Assembly (NCBI RefSeq): GCF_001428385.1 | Contig: NZ_LMSK01000001.1 | Location: 125,355-189,354 of the forward strand | Reading direction: 5' to 3' | Origin: Rhodanobacter sp. Soil772 | GTDB taxonomy: Bacteria; Pseudomonadota; Gammaproteobacteria; Xanthomonadales; Rhodanobacteraceae | Length of the DNA: 64,000 nt | Made by a program: the position numbers and the translations under genes | In this document: positions 43,692 to 51,558 of the stretch, piece by piece | How the letters are laid out: the number at the start of each line of letters is the position of its first letter | Numbering within the stretch: the first letter of the stretch is position 1 | The notes under the pieces: model-generated | The model's database searches: none | Told to the model about the DNA's origin: nothing | The model's input: only the letters and a program-made list of their open reading frames with translations

Positions 43692-43722
43692 GCGGGGCCT
43701 GCCGGCTTGCGACAGGCCCCGC
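43692..43722 (-). terminator. Hairpin after the PIN-PhoH gene
   Basis: GCGGGGCCTG (43692-43701) and CAGGCCCCGC (43713-43722) are exact complements around an 11-base loop, 20 bp after the minus-strand stop at 43743. No U-tract follows, so termination efficiency is uncertain. Confidence 0.4.
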
Positions 43723-43742
43723 GGCTTACCACGTCGCTGACG

Positions 43743-45125
43743 TTACAGTGTCTCCGCCGCGAAATCCGCCAGTCGCGAACGTTCGCCGCGGCGCAGGGTG
43801 ATGTGCGCCGAATGCGCCCAGTTCTTGAAACGGTCCACCGCGTAGGTGAGGCCGGAGGTGGTTTCAGTGAGGTAGGGCGTGTCGATCTGTTCGACGTTGC
43901 CGAGGCAGACGATCTTGGTGCCGGGGCCGGCGCGGGTGATCAGGGTCTTCATCTGCTTCGGGGTGAGGTTCTGCGCCTCGTCGATGATCAGGTAGCGGTT
44001 GAGAAAGGTGCGCCCGCGCATGAAGTTCAGCGAGCGGATCTTGATGCGCGAGGCGAGCAGGTCGTTGGTGGCCTGGCGGCCCCAGCTGCCGCCGTCCTCG
44101 GGGTTGGTGAGCACTTCGAGGTTGTCGGTCAGCGCGCCCATCCACGGCGTCATCTTTTCCTCTTCGGTGCCGGGCAGGAAGCCGATGTCCTCGCCCACCG
44201 AGACGGTGGCGCGGGTCATGATGATCTCACGGTAGCGCTGCTGGTCCATCACCTGGGCCAGGCCGGCGGCCAGCGCCAGCAGGGTCTTGCCGGTGCCGGC
44301 GTTGCCGAGCAGGGTGACGAAATCGACATCCGGGTCCATCAGCACGTTGAGCGCGAAGTTCTGCTCGCGGTTGCGTGCGCCGATGCCCCACACGTGGTGG
44401 TTCGCGTGCGAGTGGTCGTCCAGCAGGACCAGGGTGGCGCTGGCGTCGTCGAGGTGCAGCACGCGCAGCTCGACCGCGTTTTCGCCGGGCAGGTACAGGC
44501 ATTGGTTGGGGTGCCAGTCATCCTCCTCGCGTCGGTTCATTTCGTAGAACGTGCGGCCGCGTTCGGTCCACGAGCGCACTTCCGGGTGCCGCTCCCAGAA
44601 GTCTTCCGGCAGCTGGGCGGAGCCGGTGTAGAGCAGGGAGAAATCGTCCAGCGCGCGATCGTTCTCGTAATCCTCGGCGACGATGCCGTTGATGCTGGCC
44701 TTGATCCGGAGGTTGATGTCCTTGGTGACCAGGATGACGTCGCGGCCGGGGTTCTGGTCACGCAGTTCGATCACCGCCGACAGGATCTGGTTGTCCGCCT
44801 TGGCGTGGCCGTTGCTGCTGGTGCGGTGCTGGAAATACAGCCGACCCACCGAGGCGCCGCGCTTGAGCTTGATGCCCTGCGGGTTGCTCAGCTCCAGCCC
44901 GTCGCCGAGGTCGTGCTGCTTGCCCAGTTCGATCAGCTCGTTGAGGAAGCGGCTGACCTGGCGCCCGTTGCGCGAGACTTCCGAGGCGCCCTTCTTTTTT
45001 TCGTCCAGTTCCTCCAGCACAGTCATCGGGATGAAGACGTCGTGTTCCTCGAAGCGGAACAGCGAGGTCGGGTCATGCAGCAGGACGTTGGTGTCGAGAG
45101 CGTAGATGCGCTTGCTTCCGGTCAT
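43743..45125 (-). CDS. PIN-domain plus PhoH-type ATPase (PhoH2-like)
   Basis: This 460-residue protein joins a PIN nuclease domain (about 1-140; YALDTNVLLHDP and later DVILVTKDINLRI with conserved acidic residues) to a PhoH-type P-loop ATPase (about 225-455; Walker A LLGNAGTGKTLLALAAG, Walker B YLIIDEAQN). Such proteins have been described as RNA helicase-nucleases. No antitoxin-like partner is adjacent, so it is not in a PhoAT-style operon. Its minus-strand neighbour is the PrxQ gene 64 bp upstream, with a hairpin after the stop codon. The name reflects the ATPase family; phosphate control is not shown. Confidence 0.93.
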   Translation of the reverse strand: MTGSKRIYALDTNVLLHDPTSLFRFEEHDVFIPMTVLEELDEKKKGASEVSRNGRQVSRFLNELIELGKQHDLGDGLELSNPQGIKLKRGASVGRLYFQHRTSSNGHAKADNQILSAVIELRDQNPGRDVILVTKDINLRIKASINGIVAEDYENDRALDDFSLLYTGSAQLPEDFWERHPEVRSWTERGRTFYEMNRREEDDWHPNQCLYLPGENAVELRVLHLDDASATLVLLDDHSHANHHVWGIGARNREQNFALNVLMDPDVDFVTLLGNAGTGKTLLALAAGLAQVMDQQRYREIIMTRATVSVGEDIGFLPGTEEEKMTPWMGALTDNLEVLTNPEDGGSWGRQATNDLLASRIKIRSLNFMRGRTFLNRYLIIDEAQNLTPKQMKTLITRAGPGTKIVCLGNVEQIDTPYLTETTSGLTYAVDRFKNWAHSAHITLRRGERSRLADFAAETL

Positions 45126-45189
45126 GCGGAAGTGTCCTCGCTGGTGGGTGGAAGAAACGGGCGGATGGAAGCCATGAACGGCGGCATGG

Positions 45190-45651
45190 TCACCGGGTGG
45201 GGATGGCGTCGAGCACGGCCTGGGCGTGGCCGGGGACTTTCACGCCACGCCATTCGCGCGCCAGCTTCCCGTCGGGGTCGACCAGGAAGGTGCTGCGCAC
45301 GATGCCCAGGTGGTGCTTGCCGTACAGCACCTTCTCGTGGATCACGTCGAACGCGCGGCACCAGGTTTCGTCGGCATCGGACACCAGCGGGAACGGCAGC
45401 TCCTGTTTCGCCGCGAAGTTGGCGTGCGATTTCTCGGAATCGCGCGACACGCCGATGACCTGCGCATGGCGTTCGAGGAAGGCCGGGTAAAGGTCGCGAA
45501 AATCCCTGGCCTCATTGGTGCAGCCGGGCGTCGAGTCCTTCGGGTAGAAATACACCACGAGCCACTGGCCCTTGAGGCTGGCGAGCTTCAGTTCGCCGCC
45601 GTCGCCGGTGGTGCCTTTCAGCGGGGGTAGCTTCTTGCCGATATCGGGCAT
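45190..45651 (-). CDS. bcp: Peroxiredoxin of the PrxQ/Bcp group, atypical cysteines
   Basis: This 153-residue thioredoxin-fold peroxidase reduces peroxides in the cytoplasm. The peroxidatic cysteine is C44 in KDSTPGCTNEARDF. The common resolving Cys five residues later is Arg (R49), and the alternative position about 36 residues on, used in some Xanthomonas PrxQ proteins, is Ala (A80 in NFAAKQEL). The only other cysteine is C98 (ETWCRAF). It may be a 1-Cys type or use C98. The start at 45651 has AGGA upstream. It stands before the PIN-PhoH gene. Confidence 0.92.
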   Translation of the reverse strand: MPDIGKKLPPLKGTTGDGGELKLASLKGQWLVVYFYPKDSTPGCTNEARDFRDLYPAFLERHAQVIGVSRDSEKSHANFAAKQELPFPLVSDADETWCRAFDVIHEKVLYGKHHLGIVRSTFLVDPDGKLAREWRGVKVPGHAQAVLDAIPTR

Positions 45652-45884
45652 GACGGATCCTGCACGGCGCTGCGGCGCCGTGATCGTTGGTGGAAAGCGA
45701 GGGGTGACGCGGTTTGGACGAGGGGCGTCATGGCGCCCGGAGCGATCGGCATGAATCGACACGCTGGCTGCAATGCAACGTCCCTCCGGCAGGGTCACGG
45801 GCACAGACTAGCGCTTGTCCGGCAGCCGATGACAGCCCTTGTCAGGCGGGCGCCAACGCGCGATGCTCGGAAGACTGCCTCGCC

Positions 45885-46460
45885 TCAGAATTTGACCGGA
45901 TCCATGATCGCGTCGAGGTTCAAGCCGTCGCACAGTTCCAGGAAGTCGTCGCGCAGCGCGGCGATGTGGATTTCCGCCGGGATGCCGATAGTGAACTGGG
46001 CCTGGAACATGTCCGCCCCGGTCTGCATCGCCTGGTAGCGGGTAGAGTTCAGCTGCTCCACGCTGATTCCGTGCTGGCTGAAGAAATCCACGATGCGCGC
46101 CACGATGCCGGGCCGGTCGGCCGCCACCACTTCCACCAGGTAGGGCAGCAAATGCGAGCTGTTCTGGCGCGGGCCGGTACGGTAATGCACCAGCCGCATG
46201 TTCTCGTCGCGGGTCAGCTTGGCCAGCGCGGTTTCCAGCTTGGCCAGCGCGTCCCACGCGCCGGTGGCCAGCAACATCAGCGAGATTTCCGTGCCGATGG
46301 TGGAGACGCGCGACTCGGACAGGTTGCAGCCGGCGTCGGCGATGCGCTTGGCCAGCGCCAGCAGCGGCGACTTGGTCGCCGGGGTGAGCGCGTGGATCAG
46401 CAACTGGTTGTCGTTGCCCGAACGCGTGGAGGCGGAAGAGGGGCCGGGGGAAGGTTTCAA
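45885..46460 (-). CDS. gcvR: GcvR-like protein with two ACT domains
   Basis: This protein of about 191 residues has two ACT domains: the first from NQLLIHALTPATKSPLLALAKRIADAGCNL, the second from LPYLVEVVAADRPGIVARIVDFFSQHGI. GcvR-type proteins sense glycine and inhibit the activator GcvA. The start is uncertain: a TTG at 46460 directly before the first ACT domain is proposed. The frame is open up to 46625, but the upstream ATG lies in the dapA coding strand. It is divergent from dapA. An inverted repeat of about 31 bp lies between them. Confidence 0.8.
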   Translation of the reverse strand: MKPSPGPSSASTRSGNDNQLLIHALTPATKSPLLALAKRIADAGCNLSESRVSTIGTEISLMLLATGAWDALAKLETALAKLTRDENMRLVHYRTGPRQNSSHLLPYLVEVVAADRPGIVARIVDFFSQHGISVEQLNSTRYQAMQTGADMFQAQFTIGIPAEIHIAALRDDFLELCDGLNLDAIMDPVKF

Positions 46461-46525
46461 AAGGGTCTGCCTGTGGACGTCGTCGGCCCGCGCGACGCGG
46501 AGCCATGAGACTACTCCGGTCGAGC

Positions 46526-46556
46526 TTACTTGCCCGCCTCGCGAGGCGGCAAGTAA
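46526..46556. repeat. Inverted repeat between gcvR and dapA
   Basis: TTACTTGCC-c-GCCTCG is followed directly by CGAGGC-GGCAAGTAA, giving 15-bp complementary arms with one unpaired base and no loop. It sits in the divergent spacer, 35 bp before the dapA start codon, and may be an operator or an RNA stem in the dapA leader. Confidence 0.6.
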
Positions 46557-46590
46557 CATGCGAGGCTTGCCTTGGTAGCGGAATCGAGTC

Positions 46591-47487
46591 TTGAACATTC
46601 GCGGAAGCATCTGCGCGCTGGCCACGCCGTTCGCGGTCGACGGCGCACTCGACCTGGATGCGTTCGGCCGGTTGCTCGATCACCAGCTGGCCGGCGGTAC
46701 CCAGGCGCTGGTGGTGGCCGGCTCCACCGGCGAGGCGCACATGCTGGAGCACGACGAGTTCGACCGCCTGCTAGCGTTCGCGCTCGAGCGCGTGGCCGGG
46801 CGGGTGCCGGTGATCGCCGGCACCGGCGAGGCCGGCACCGCCAAGACGGTTGCGCTGACCCGCCGCGCCAGGACCCTGGGTGCCGATGCGGCACTGGTGG
46901 TGACGCCGTACTACGTGCGCCCGACCCAGGAAGGCCTGCGCCGGCATTTCCTGGAAGTGGCCGAGCACGGTGGCCTGCCGGTACTGCTGTACAACGTGCC
47001 GACCCGCACCGGTTGCGACCTGCTGCCGTCGACCGTGGCTGCGCTGCGCGAGCACCCGGCGATCGTCGGGATCAAGGAGGCGCGGGGCGATCGCGAGCGG
47101 ATTTCGGCGTTGGTGGAACTTGTGCGCGAAGATTTCGTCTATCTGTCCGGCGACGACGGCAGCGCCGGCGAGGCGATGCTGGCCGGCGCTGCCGGTACCA
47201 TTTCGGTGGTGGCCAACCTGGTGCCGCAGGCGTTCCGTGCCCTGTGCGATGCGGCTACCGGCGGCGACCAGGCGGCGACGGCGCGGTGTCATGCCGCATT
47301 GGAACCATTGGTGCAGGCGCTCAACTGCGCGCCGAACCCGATCGCGGTCAAGGCTGGCCTGCCCGTGTTGGGGCTGGGTCTGGCGCTGCCAAGGTTGCCG
47401 CTGGTGGAACTGAACGACGGTCCGGATCGCGCCCGATTGCACCAAGCGCTGTCCAGTCTGGCATCCTTGGCGACTGCGGCCGGTTGA
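46591..47487 (+). CDS. dapA: 4-hydroxy-tetrahydrodipicolinate synthase
   Basis: This 298-residue TIM-barrel enzyme condenses pyruvate with aspartate semialdehyde in lysine and peptidoglycan precursor synthesis. It has the family start RGSICALATPF, the substrate loop AGSTGEAHML, the catalytic Tyr in LLYNVPTRTG and the Schiff-base Lys in IVGIKEARGD (about residue 162). The start is a TTG at 46591, which gives the usual N-terminus. It precedes bamC by 33 bp as in the E. coli dapA-bamC (nlpB) arrangement. Confidence 0.95.
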   Translation: MNIRGSICALATPFAVDGALDLDAFGRLLDHQLAGGTQALVVAGSTGEAHMLEHDEFDRLLAFALERVAGRVPVIAGTGEAGTAKTVALTRRARTLGADAALVVTPYYVRPTQEGLRRHFLEVAEHGGLPVLLYNVPTRTGCDLLPSTVAALREHPAIVGIKEARGDRERISALVELVREDFVYLSGDDGSAGEAMLAGAAGTISVVANLVPQAFRALCDAATGGDQAATARCHAALEPLVQALNCAPNPIAVKAGLPVLGLGLALPRLPLVELNDGPDRARLHQALSSLASLATAAG

Positions 47488-47520
47488 CGGTTGCCTGACT
47501 TACTCACGGAATCCGATTAC

Positions 47521-48111
47521 ATGAAGAAAACTTCGCTCCTCGTGGCCCTGCCGGCCGTGGCCCTCAGTGGCCTGCTGCTCACCGGCTGCGGCGCGTTCCG
47601 CTCGCACAAGGCGTGGGACACCGCCGTGCAGGAAGCCCCGCTGGAGATCCCGCCGAGCCTCGACCGGCCGTCGACCAGCGACGCGCTGGTAATTCCGCCG
47701 CCGGGCGCGAACCAGCCGACCGCCAATGGCGCCACTGCAAGCGTCGGCTCGGCCGACGGCCAGATCACCGATGGCTTCGTGCTGACCGACAGCGTGGACA
47801 ATGCCTATCGCCGGGTCGGCCAGGTGCTGGAAAGCGGCAACCTGGGCGAGGTGGTCGGCCATGACGACGCCACGCACAGCTACACGCTGAATGTTGCCGA
47901 CGCCTTGGCGCAGCAGAAGAAGAAAGGTTTCTTCGGCCGCATGTTCGGGCGCGACAAGGGCAGTTCCGTGCGCGCCCCGGGCGCCGGCTCGCACCAGGTT
48001 CGGGTCAGCATCAACGGCAGCGGCACGGCGGCCAGCGAAATACGCGCCGAAGGCAATGCCGCGGCCGTGGGCAAGGTGATCGACGCGTTGAAATCGCGTC
48101 TGGGCGGCTGA
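47521..48111 (+). CDS. bamC: BamC-like outer-membrane assembly lipoprotein
   Basis: This 196-residue lipoprotein has a signal peptide ending in the lipobox LLTGC (Cys about residue 22), a proline-rich stretch (PPSLDRPS, IPPPGANQP) and one folded domain (about 88-196; TDSVDNAYRRVGQVLES). BamC is an accessory part of the BAM complex that inserts outer-membrane proteins. E. coli BamC is about 340 residues with two helix-grip domains; this one has only one. The dapA-bamC order supports the call. A strong terminator follows. Confidence 0.85.
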   Translation: MKKTSLLVALPAVALSGLLLTGCGAFRSHKAWDTAVQEAPLEIPPSLDRPSTSDALVIPPPGANQPTANGATASVGSADGQITDGFVLTDSVDNAYRRVGQVLESGNLGEVVGHDDATHSYTLNVADALAQQKKKGFFGRMFGRDKGSSVRAPGAGSHQVRVSINGSGTAASEIRAEGNAAAVGKVIDALKSRLGG

Positions 48112-48130
48112 TCCCCGAGTCGCGCCACCA

Positions 48131-48163
48131 AAAAGAACGCCGCCCTCGAGGCGGCGTTCTTTT
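48131..48163. terminator. Bidirectional terminator between bamC and the ferredoxin gene
   Basis: AAAAGAACGCCGCC (48131-48144) and GGCGGCGTTCTTTT (48150-48163) are complementary around CTCGA, with A-run and T-run on the two sides. It serves bamC on the plus strand and the ferredoxin gene on the minus strand. Confidence 0.9.
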
Positions 48164-48180
48164 TGGTCTGGTAGGTGGGC

Positions 48181-48504
48181 TCAGCGCTGCAGCAGCTCGA
48201 GCTTGTCCGGCTTGCCTTCCCACGCCTTGGCGTCGGGCAGGGCATCCTTGCGTTCGGTGATCACCGGCCAGTCTTTCGCCAGTTCGGCGTTCAGCGCCAC
48301 GAACGCTTCCTGGCCGGCCGGCACGTCGTCTTCCGGATAGATCGCGTTGATCGGGCACTCCGGCTCGCACAAGGTGCAGTCGATGCACTCGTCCGGGTCG
48401 ATCACCAGGAAATTGGGGCCTTCGTGGAAGGCGTCGACCGGGCAGACCTCGACGCAATCGGTGTACTTGCACTTGATGCAGTTGTCGATGACGACGAAGG
48501 TCAT
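48181..48504 (-). CDS. fdxA: Seven-iron ferredoxin (FdxA)
   Basis: This 107-residue ferredoxin carries a 3Fe-4S and a 4Fe-4S cluster: [15 protein letters not shown] near the N-terminus and [13 protein letters not shown] at about 40-52. The C-terminal half (about 60-107) is the extension typical of the seven-iron type. It transfers electrons in the cytoplasm; the partner is not known. The start ([10 protein letters not shown]) is standard. It lies between the bamC terminator and the tRNA-Glu gene, and both run on the minus strand. Confidence 0.95.
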   Translation of the reverse strand: MTFVVIDNCIKCKYTDCVEVCPVDAFHEGPNFLVIDPDECIDCTLCEPECPINAIYPEDDVPAGQEAFVALNAELAKDWPVITERKDALPDAKAWEGKPDKLELLQR

Positions 48505-48552
48505 GGGCGGCTTGGGCCTGCTTGTGGGAAGTGTGCCAGACGGCCCGGTAAA

Positions 48553-48628
48553 TGGTGCTCCCTACGAGACTCGAACTCGTGTTCCCGCCTTGAGAGGGCA
48601 GTGTCCTAGGCCACTAGACGAAGGGAGC
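48553..48628 (-). tRNA. tRNA-Glu (anticodon CTC)
   Basis: This 76-base tRNA has a seven-pair acceptor stem (GCTCCCT with AGGGAGC), the glutamate-type D-arm GTCTAGTGGCCTAGGAC, the anticodon loop CTCTCAA (CTC at 48592-48594, reads GAG) and T-arm GAGTTCGAGTCTC. CCA is encoded at 48553-48555. It would be read with the downstream ferredoxin gene direction. Confidence 0.96.
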
Positions 48629-48820
48629 GTTATCCTGCGAGGCGCGCTAGTATAGCGGAATTGTTTCGCCCGGCAATGCTTGGCACGCATCGGCCTGCAC
48701 CGTTCGAAGCAGACCCCGCCGGTGCACGCGTCCCGCGTCCCCGCGGGACGGATTCGCGGCGCCACGCGCCGCGATATATTGCAACCCAAGGGCGGCTTCG
48801 CCCGCAAGGATTCCGACCGC

Positions 48821-50176
48821 TTGAATCTCGAATCAGGGAACGACATCGCGCCAACGCTGCGGATCATTCCGCGCGACCAGCACATCATCTCGCGCAAGAA
48901 CATCAGCAAGGCGGCGTTGCGCGTGCTGTACCGCCTGAACGAAGCCGGCTACACCGCCTACCTGGTCGGTGGTGCGGTGCGCGACCTGCTGCTGGGGCTG
49001 CGGCCGAAGGACTTCGATGTGGCCACCGACGCCACGCCGGACGAGGTGAAGAAGCTGTTCCGCAACTGCCGCCTGATCGGCCGCCGTTTCCGACTGGCCC
49101 ATGTGGTGTTCGGCCCGGAGATCATCGAGGTGGCCACTTTCCGCGGCACCGGCGAGGAGGGCGGCGAGGGCGACCGCCACATCATCGACGGCCGCATCGT
49201 GCGCGACAACATCTGGGGCACGATCGAGGAGGACGCGGTACGCCGCGACTTCCGCGTCAACGCGATGTACTACGACATCAGCGACTTCTCGGTGCGCGAC
49301 TACGTCGGCGGCATGCAGGATCTCGAGGATCGCGTGCTGCGCCTGATCGGCGACCCGGACACCCGCTATCACGAGGACCCGGTGCGCATGCTGCGCGCGG
49401 CGCGGCTGGCGGCGAAACTTGGCATGCACATCGACGCCGCCGCGATGGCGCCGTTCGAGACGTTGGGGCCGCTGCTGGCCGATGCCGCGTCGGCGCGGCT
49501 GTTCGACGAGTCGCTGAAAATGTTCCTGGCCGGCAACGGCCTGAAGAGCTTTCGCATGCTGGAACAATGCGGCCTGTTGAAGTTCCTGTTCCCGGCCACC
49601 GCGCGTGCGCTCAGGCGCGGCGACGAGGCGCTGCGCGCGCTGGTCGAGCACGGCCTGGCGAACACCGATGCACGGATCGCCGAAGGCAAGTCGGTAACCC
49701 CGGCGTTCCTGTTCGCGGTGCTGCTGTGGGGCGAAGTGCGCGACGTGGCGCACCAGTTGATCGGCCGCGGCGTCGAAAGCAACGAGGCGTGGTCGCGCGC
49801 CGCCGGCCAGGTGGTCGGCGAGCAGTGCCAGCGGGTGGCGATCCCGCGCCGGTTCACCTTCACCATGGAGGAGATCTGGTCGCTGCAGCCGCGTTTCGAG
49901 CAGATCCAGCGCAAGCGCGTATTCCGCCTGATGGCGCATCCGCGCTTTCGTGCCGCGTTCGACTTCCTGCTGCTGCGTGGCGACGAATCGCCGGCGATGC
50001 GCGAACTGGGCCAGTGGTGGGCGCATGCGCAACAGCTGCCGCAGGACGTGCTGGCGGCCGCGCTGCCGGCCGGCGGCGGCAGTGCCGCTGATTACGTGGC
50101 GGCGCCGGTAGCCGCCAAGCCGCCGCGCCCGCGCCGGCGGCGACGCCGGCCGGGCGACAAATCAGGCTCCGCGTGA
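48821..50176 (+). CDS. pcnB: Poly(A) polymerase I
   Basis: This 451-residue nucleotidyltransferase adds poly(A) to RNA 3' ends and marks them for decay. The catalytic palm has GGAVRDLLLGLRPKDFDVAT (Gly-Gly and D-x-D) at about 45-65, then the RNA-binding domain with RRDFRVNAMYYD. The C-terminus is very Arg-rich (PRPRRRRRRPGDKS), as in gammaproteobacterial enzymes. No ATG fits the N-terminus: a TTG at 48821 with AAGGA upstream is chosen; an upstream TTG at 48680 would add 47 residues unlike the family. folK overlaps its stop by four bases. Confidence 0.93.
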   Translation: MNLESGNDIAPTLRIIPRDQHIISRKNISKAALRVLYRLNEAGYTAYLVGGAVRDLLLGLRPKDFDVATDATPDEVKKLFRNCRLIGRRFRLAHVVFGPEIIEVATFRGTGEEGGEGDRHIIDGRIVRDNIWGTIEEDAVRRDFRVNAMYYDISDFSVRDYVGGMQDLEDRVLRLIGDPDTRYHEDPVRMLRAARLAAKLGMHIDAAAMAPFETLGPLLADAASARLFDESLKMFLAGNGLKSFRMLEQCGLLKFLFPATARALRRGDEALRALVEHGLANTDARIAEGKSVTPAFLFAVLLWGEVRDVAHQLIGRGVESNEAWSRAAGQVVGEQCQRVAIPRRFTFTMEEIWSLQPRFEQIQRKRVFRLMAHPRFRAAFDFLLLRGDESPAMRELGQWWAHAQQLPQDVLAAALPAGGGSAADYVAAPVAAKPPRPRRRRRRPGDKSGSA

Positions 50177-50652
50177 CCCTGGCCTACGTCGCGTTGGGCA
50201 GCAACCTCGGCAACCCGCGGCAACAGTTGCTCGACGCCATGGAGGCGTTGGCGAACCTGCCCGATACCCGCCTGCTGCAGCGTTCGCGGCTGTATCGCAC
50301 GCCGCCGTGGGGTGTGCTGGAGCAACCGCCGTTCATCAACGCCGCGGTGGAACTGGACACCGCGCTGTCGCCGCACGCCTTGCTGGACGCCATGCTGGCG
50401 ATCGAGCAGCGCGCCGGCCGCGTGCGCGCCGAACGCAACGGCCCGCGCACGCTGGATCTGGACCTGCTGCACGTCGACGGCGTGCGGTCGGACGACCCGC
50501 AGCTGACCCTGCCGCATCCGCGCATGGCCGAGCGCGCGTTCGTGCTATTGCCCTTGCACGACATCGCGCCCACGCTGCGCTTGTTCGGCCAGGCCACGGT
50601 GGCGGAGCTGCTCGCCCGCCTCGATCTGGCTGGTTGTGAACGCGTGGCTTGA
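50173..50652 (+). CDS. folK: 2-amino-4-hydroxy-6-hydroxymethyldihydropteridine diphosphokinase
   Basis: This 159-residue enzyme transfers pyrophosphate from ATP to the pterin in folate synthesis. Motifs are YVALGSNLGNP, YRTPPWG, and NGPRTLDLDLLHVDG followed by LPHPRMAERAFVLLPL, giving the substrate and metal residues (D-x-D). The start is a GTG overlapping the pcnB stop (GTGA), so the two are translationally coupled. It precedes panB, which needs a folate cofactor, by about 56 bp. Confidence 0.95.
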   Translation: MTLAYVALGSNLGNPRQQLLDAMEALANLPDTRLLQRSRLYRTPPWGVLEQPPFINAAVELDTALSPHALLDAMLAIEQRAGRVRAERNGPRTLDLDLLHVDGVRSDDPQLTLPHPRMAERAFVLLPLHDIAPTLRLFGQATVAELLARLDLAGCERVA

Positions 50653-50708
50653 GCCATCACCGTGGCGCGCCGGATAATCGGCGGCCACCCCTCATCCCAG
50701 GAATTGCC

Positions 50709-51539
50709 GTGTACGTGCAGAACGCCAGTGTCCCCGACCGCAAGCCGGTGACCGTGCCAGGCCTGCTTGCGATGAAGGCGCAGGGACGGCGCATCGTGAT
50801 GCTCACCGCCTACGACGCCAGTTTCGCGTGGCAGCTGGAGGCGGCCGGCGTCGATATCGCGCTGGTCGGCGATTCGCTCGGCATGGTGGTGCAGGGGCAT
50901 CGCAGCACGCTGCCGGTGACGCTGGACCACATGGTCTACCACACCGCCGCGGTGGCGCGCGGACTGTCGGCCACGCTGCTGGTGGCCGATATCCCGTTCA
51001 TGGCCGACCGCGACGTGGCGCATGCGCTGGAAGCCGGCACGCGGCTGGTCGGCGAAGCCGGCGCGGCGATGGTGAAGATCGAGGGCGCCGCGCCGCACAT
51101 CCTCGAAGTGATCGCGGCGCTGAACGAGCGCGCGATCCCGGTTTGCGCGCACCTGGGGCTCACCCCGCAGTCGGTGCACAAGTTCGGCGGCTTCCGCATC
51201 CAGGGTCGCGAACAGGCTGCCGCCGACCGCGTGCTGGCCGAGGCATTGGCGGTGCAGGCGGCCGGGGCGGACTTGCTGGTGATGGAAGGCGTGCCGGTGG
51301 AGCTGGGCCAGCGGGTGACTGCGGCGCTGACGATACCGGTGATCGGCATCGGCGCGGGGCCGCATTGCGATGGCCAGGTGCTGGTGATCCACGACATGCT
51401 CGGCATCACCCCGGGCAAGCGGCCGAAGTTCAGCAGGGATTTCCTGAGCGGGCGCGATTCTGTCGCCGCGGCGATCGCCGCCTACGCCGAGGACGTGCGC
51501 AGCGGCGCGTTCCCGGCTCCCGAGCATTGTTTCAACTGA
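50709..51539 (+). CDS. panB: 3-methyl-2-oxobutanoate hydroxymethyltransferase
   Basis: This 276-residue TIM-barrel enzyme makes ketopantoate from 2-oxoisovalerate and 5,10-methylenetetrahydrofolate, the first step of pantothenate synthesis. It has the metal-binding and catalytic regions LTAYDASFAWQLEAAGVD, VGDSLGMVVQGHRSTLPV, and KIEGA; GIGAGPHCDGQVLV is another family block. The GTG start at 50709 has AGGA six bases upstream and matches family length better than the upstream TTG at 50649. It is followed by panC after 19 bp. Confidence 0.94.
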   Translation: MYVQNASVPDRKPVTVPGLLAMKAQGRRIVMLTAYDASFAWQLEAAGVDIALVGDSLGMVVQGHRSTLPVTLDHMVYHTAAVARGLSATLLVADIPFMADRDVAHALEAGTRLVGEAGAAMVKIEGAAPHILEVIAALNERAIPVCAHLGLTPQSVHKFGGFRIQGREQAAADRVLAEALAVQAAGADLLVMEGVPVELGQRVTAALTIPVIGIGAGPHCDGQVLVIHDMLGITPGKRPKFSRDFLSGRDSVAAAIAAYAEDVRSGAFPAPEHCFN

Positions 51540-51558
51540 CCTGGCGAGTCGACATCCC

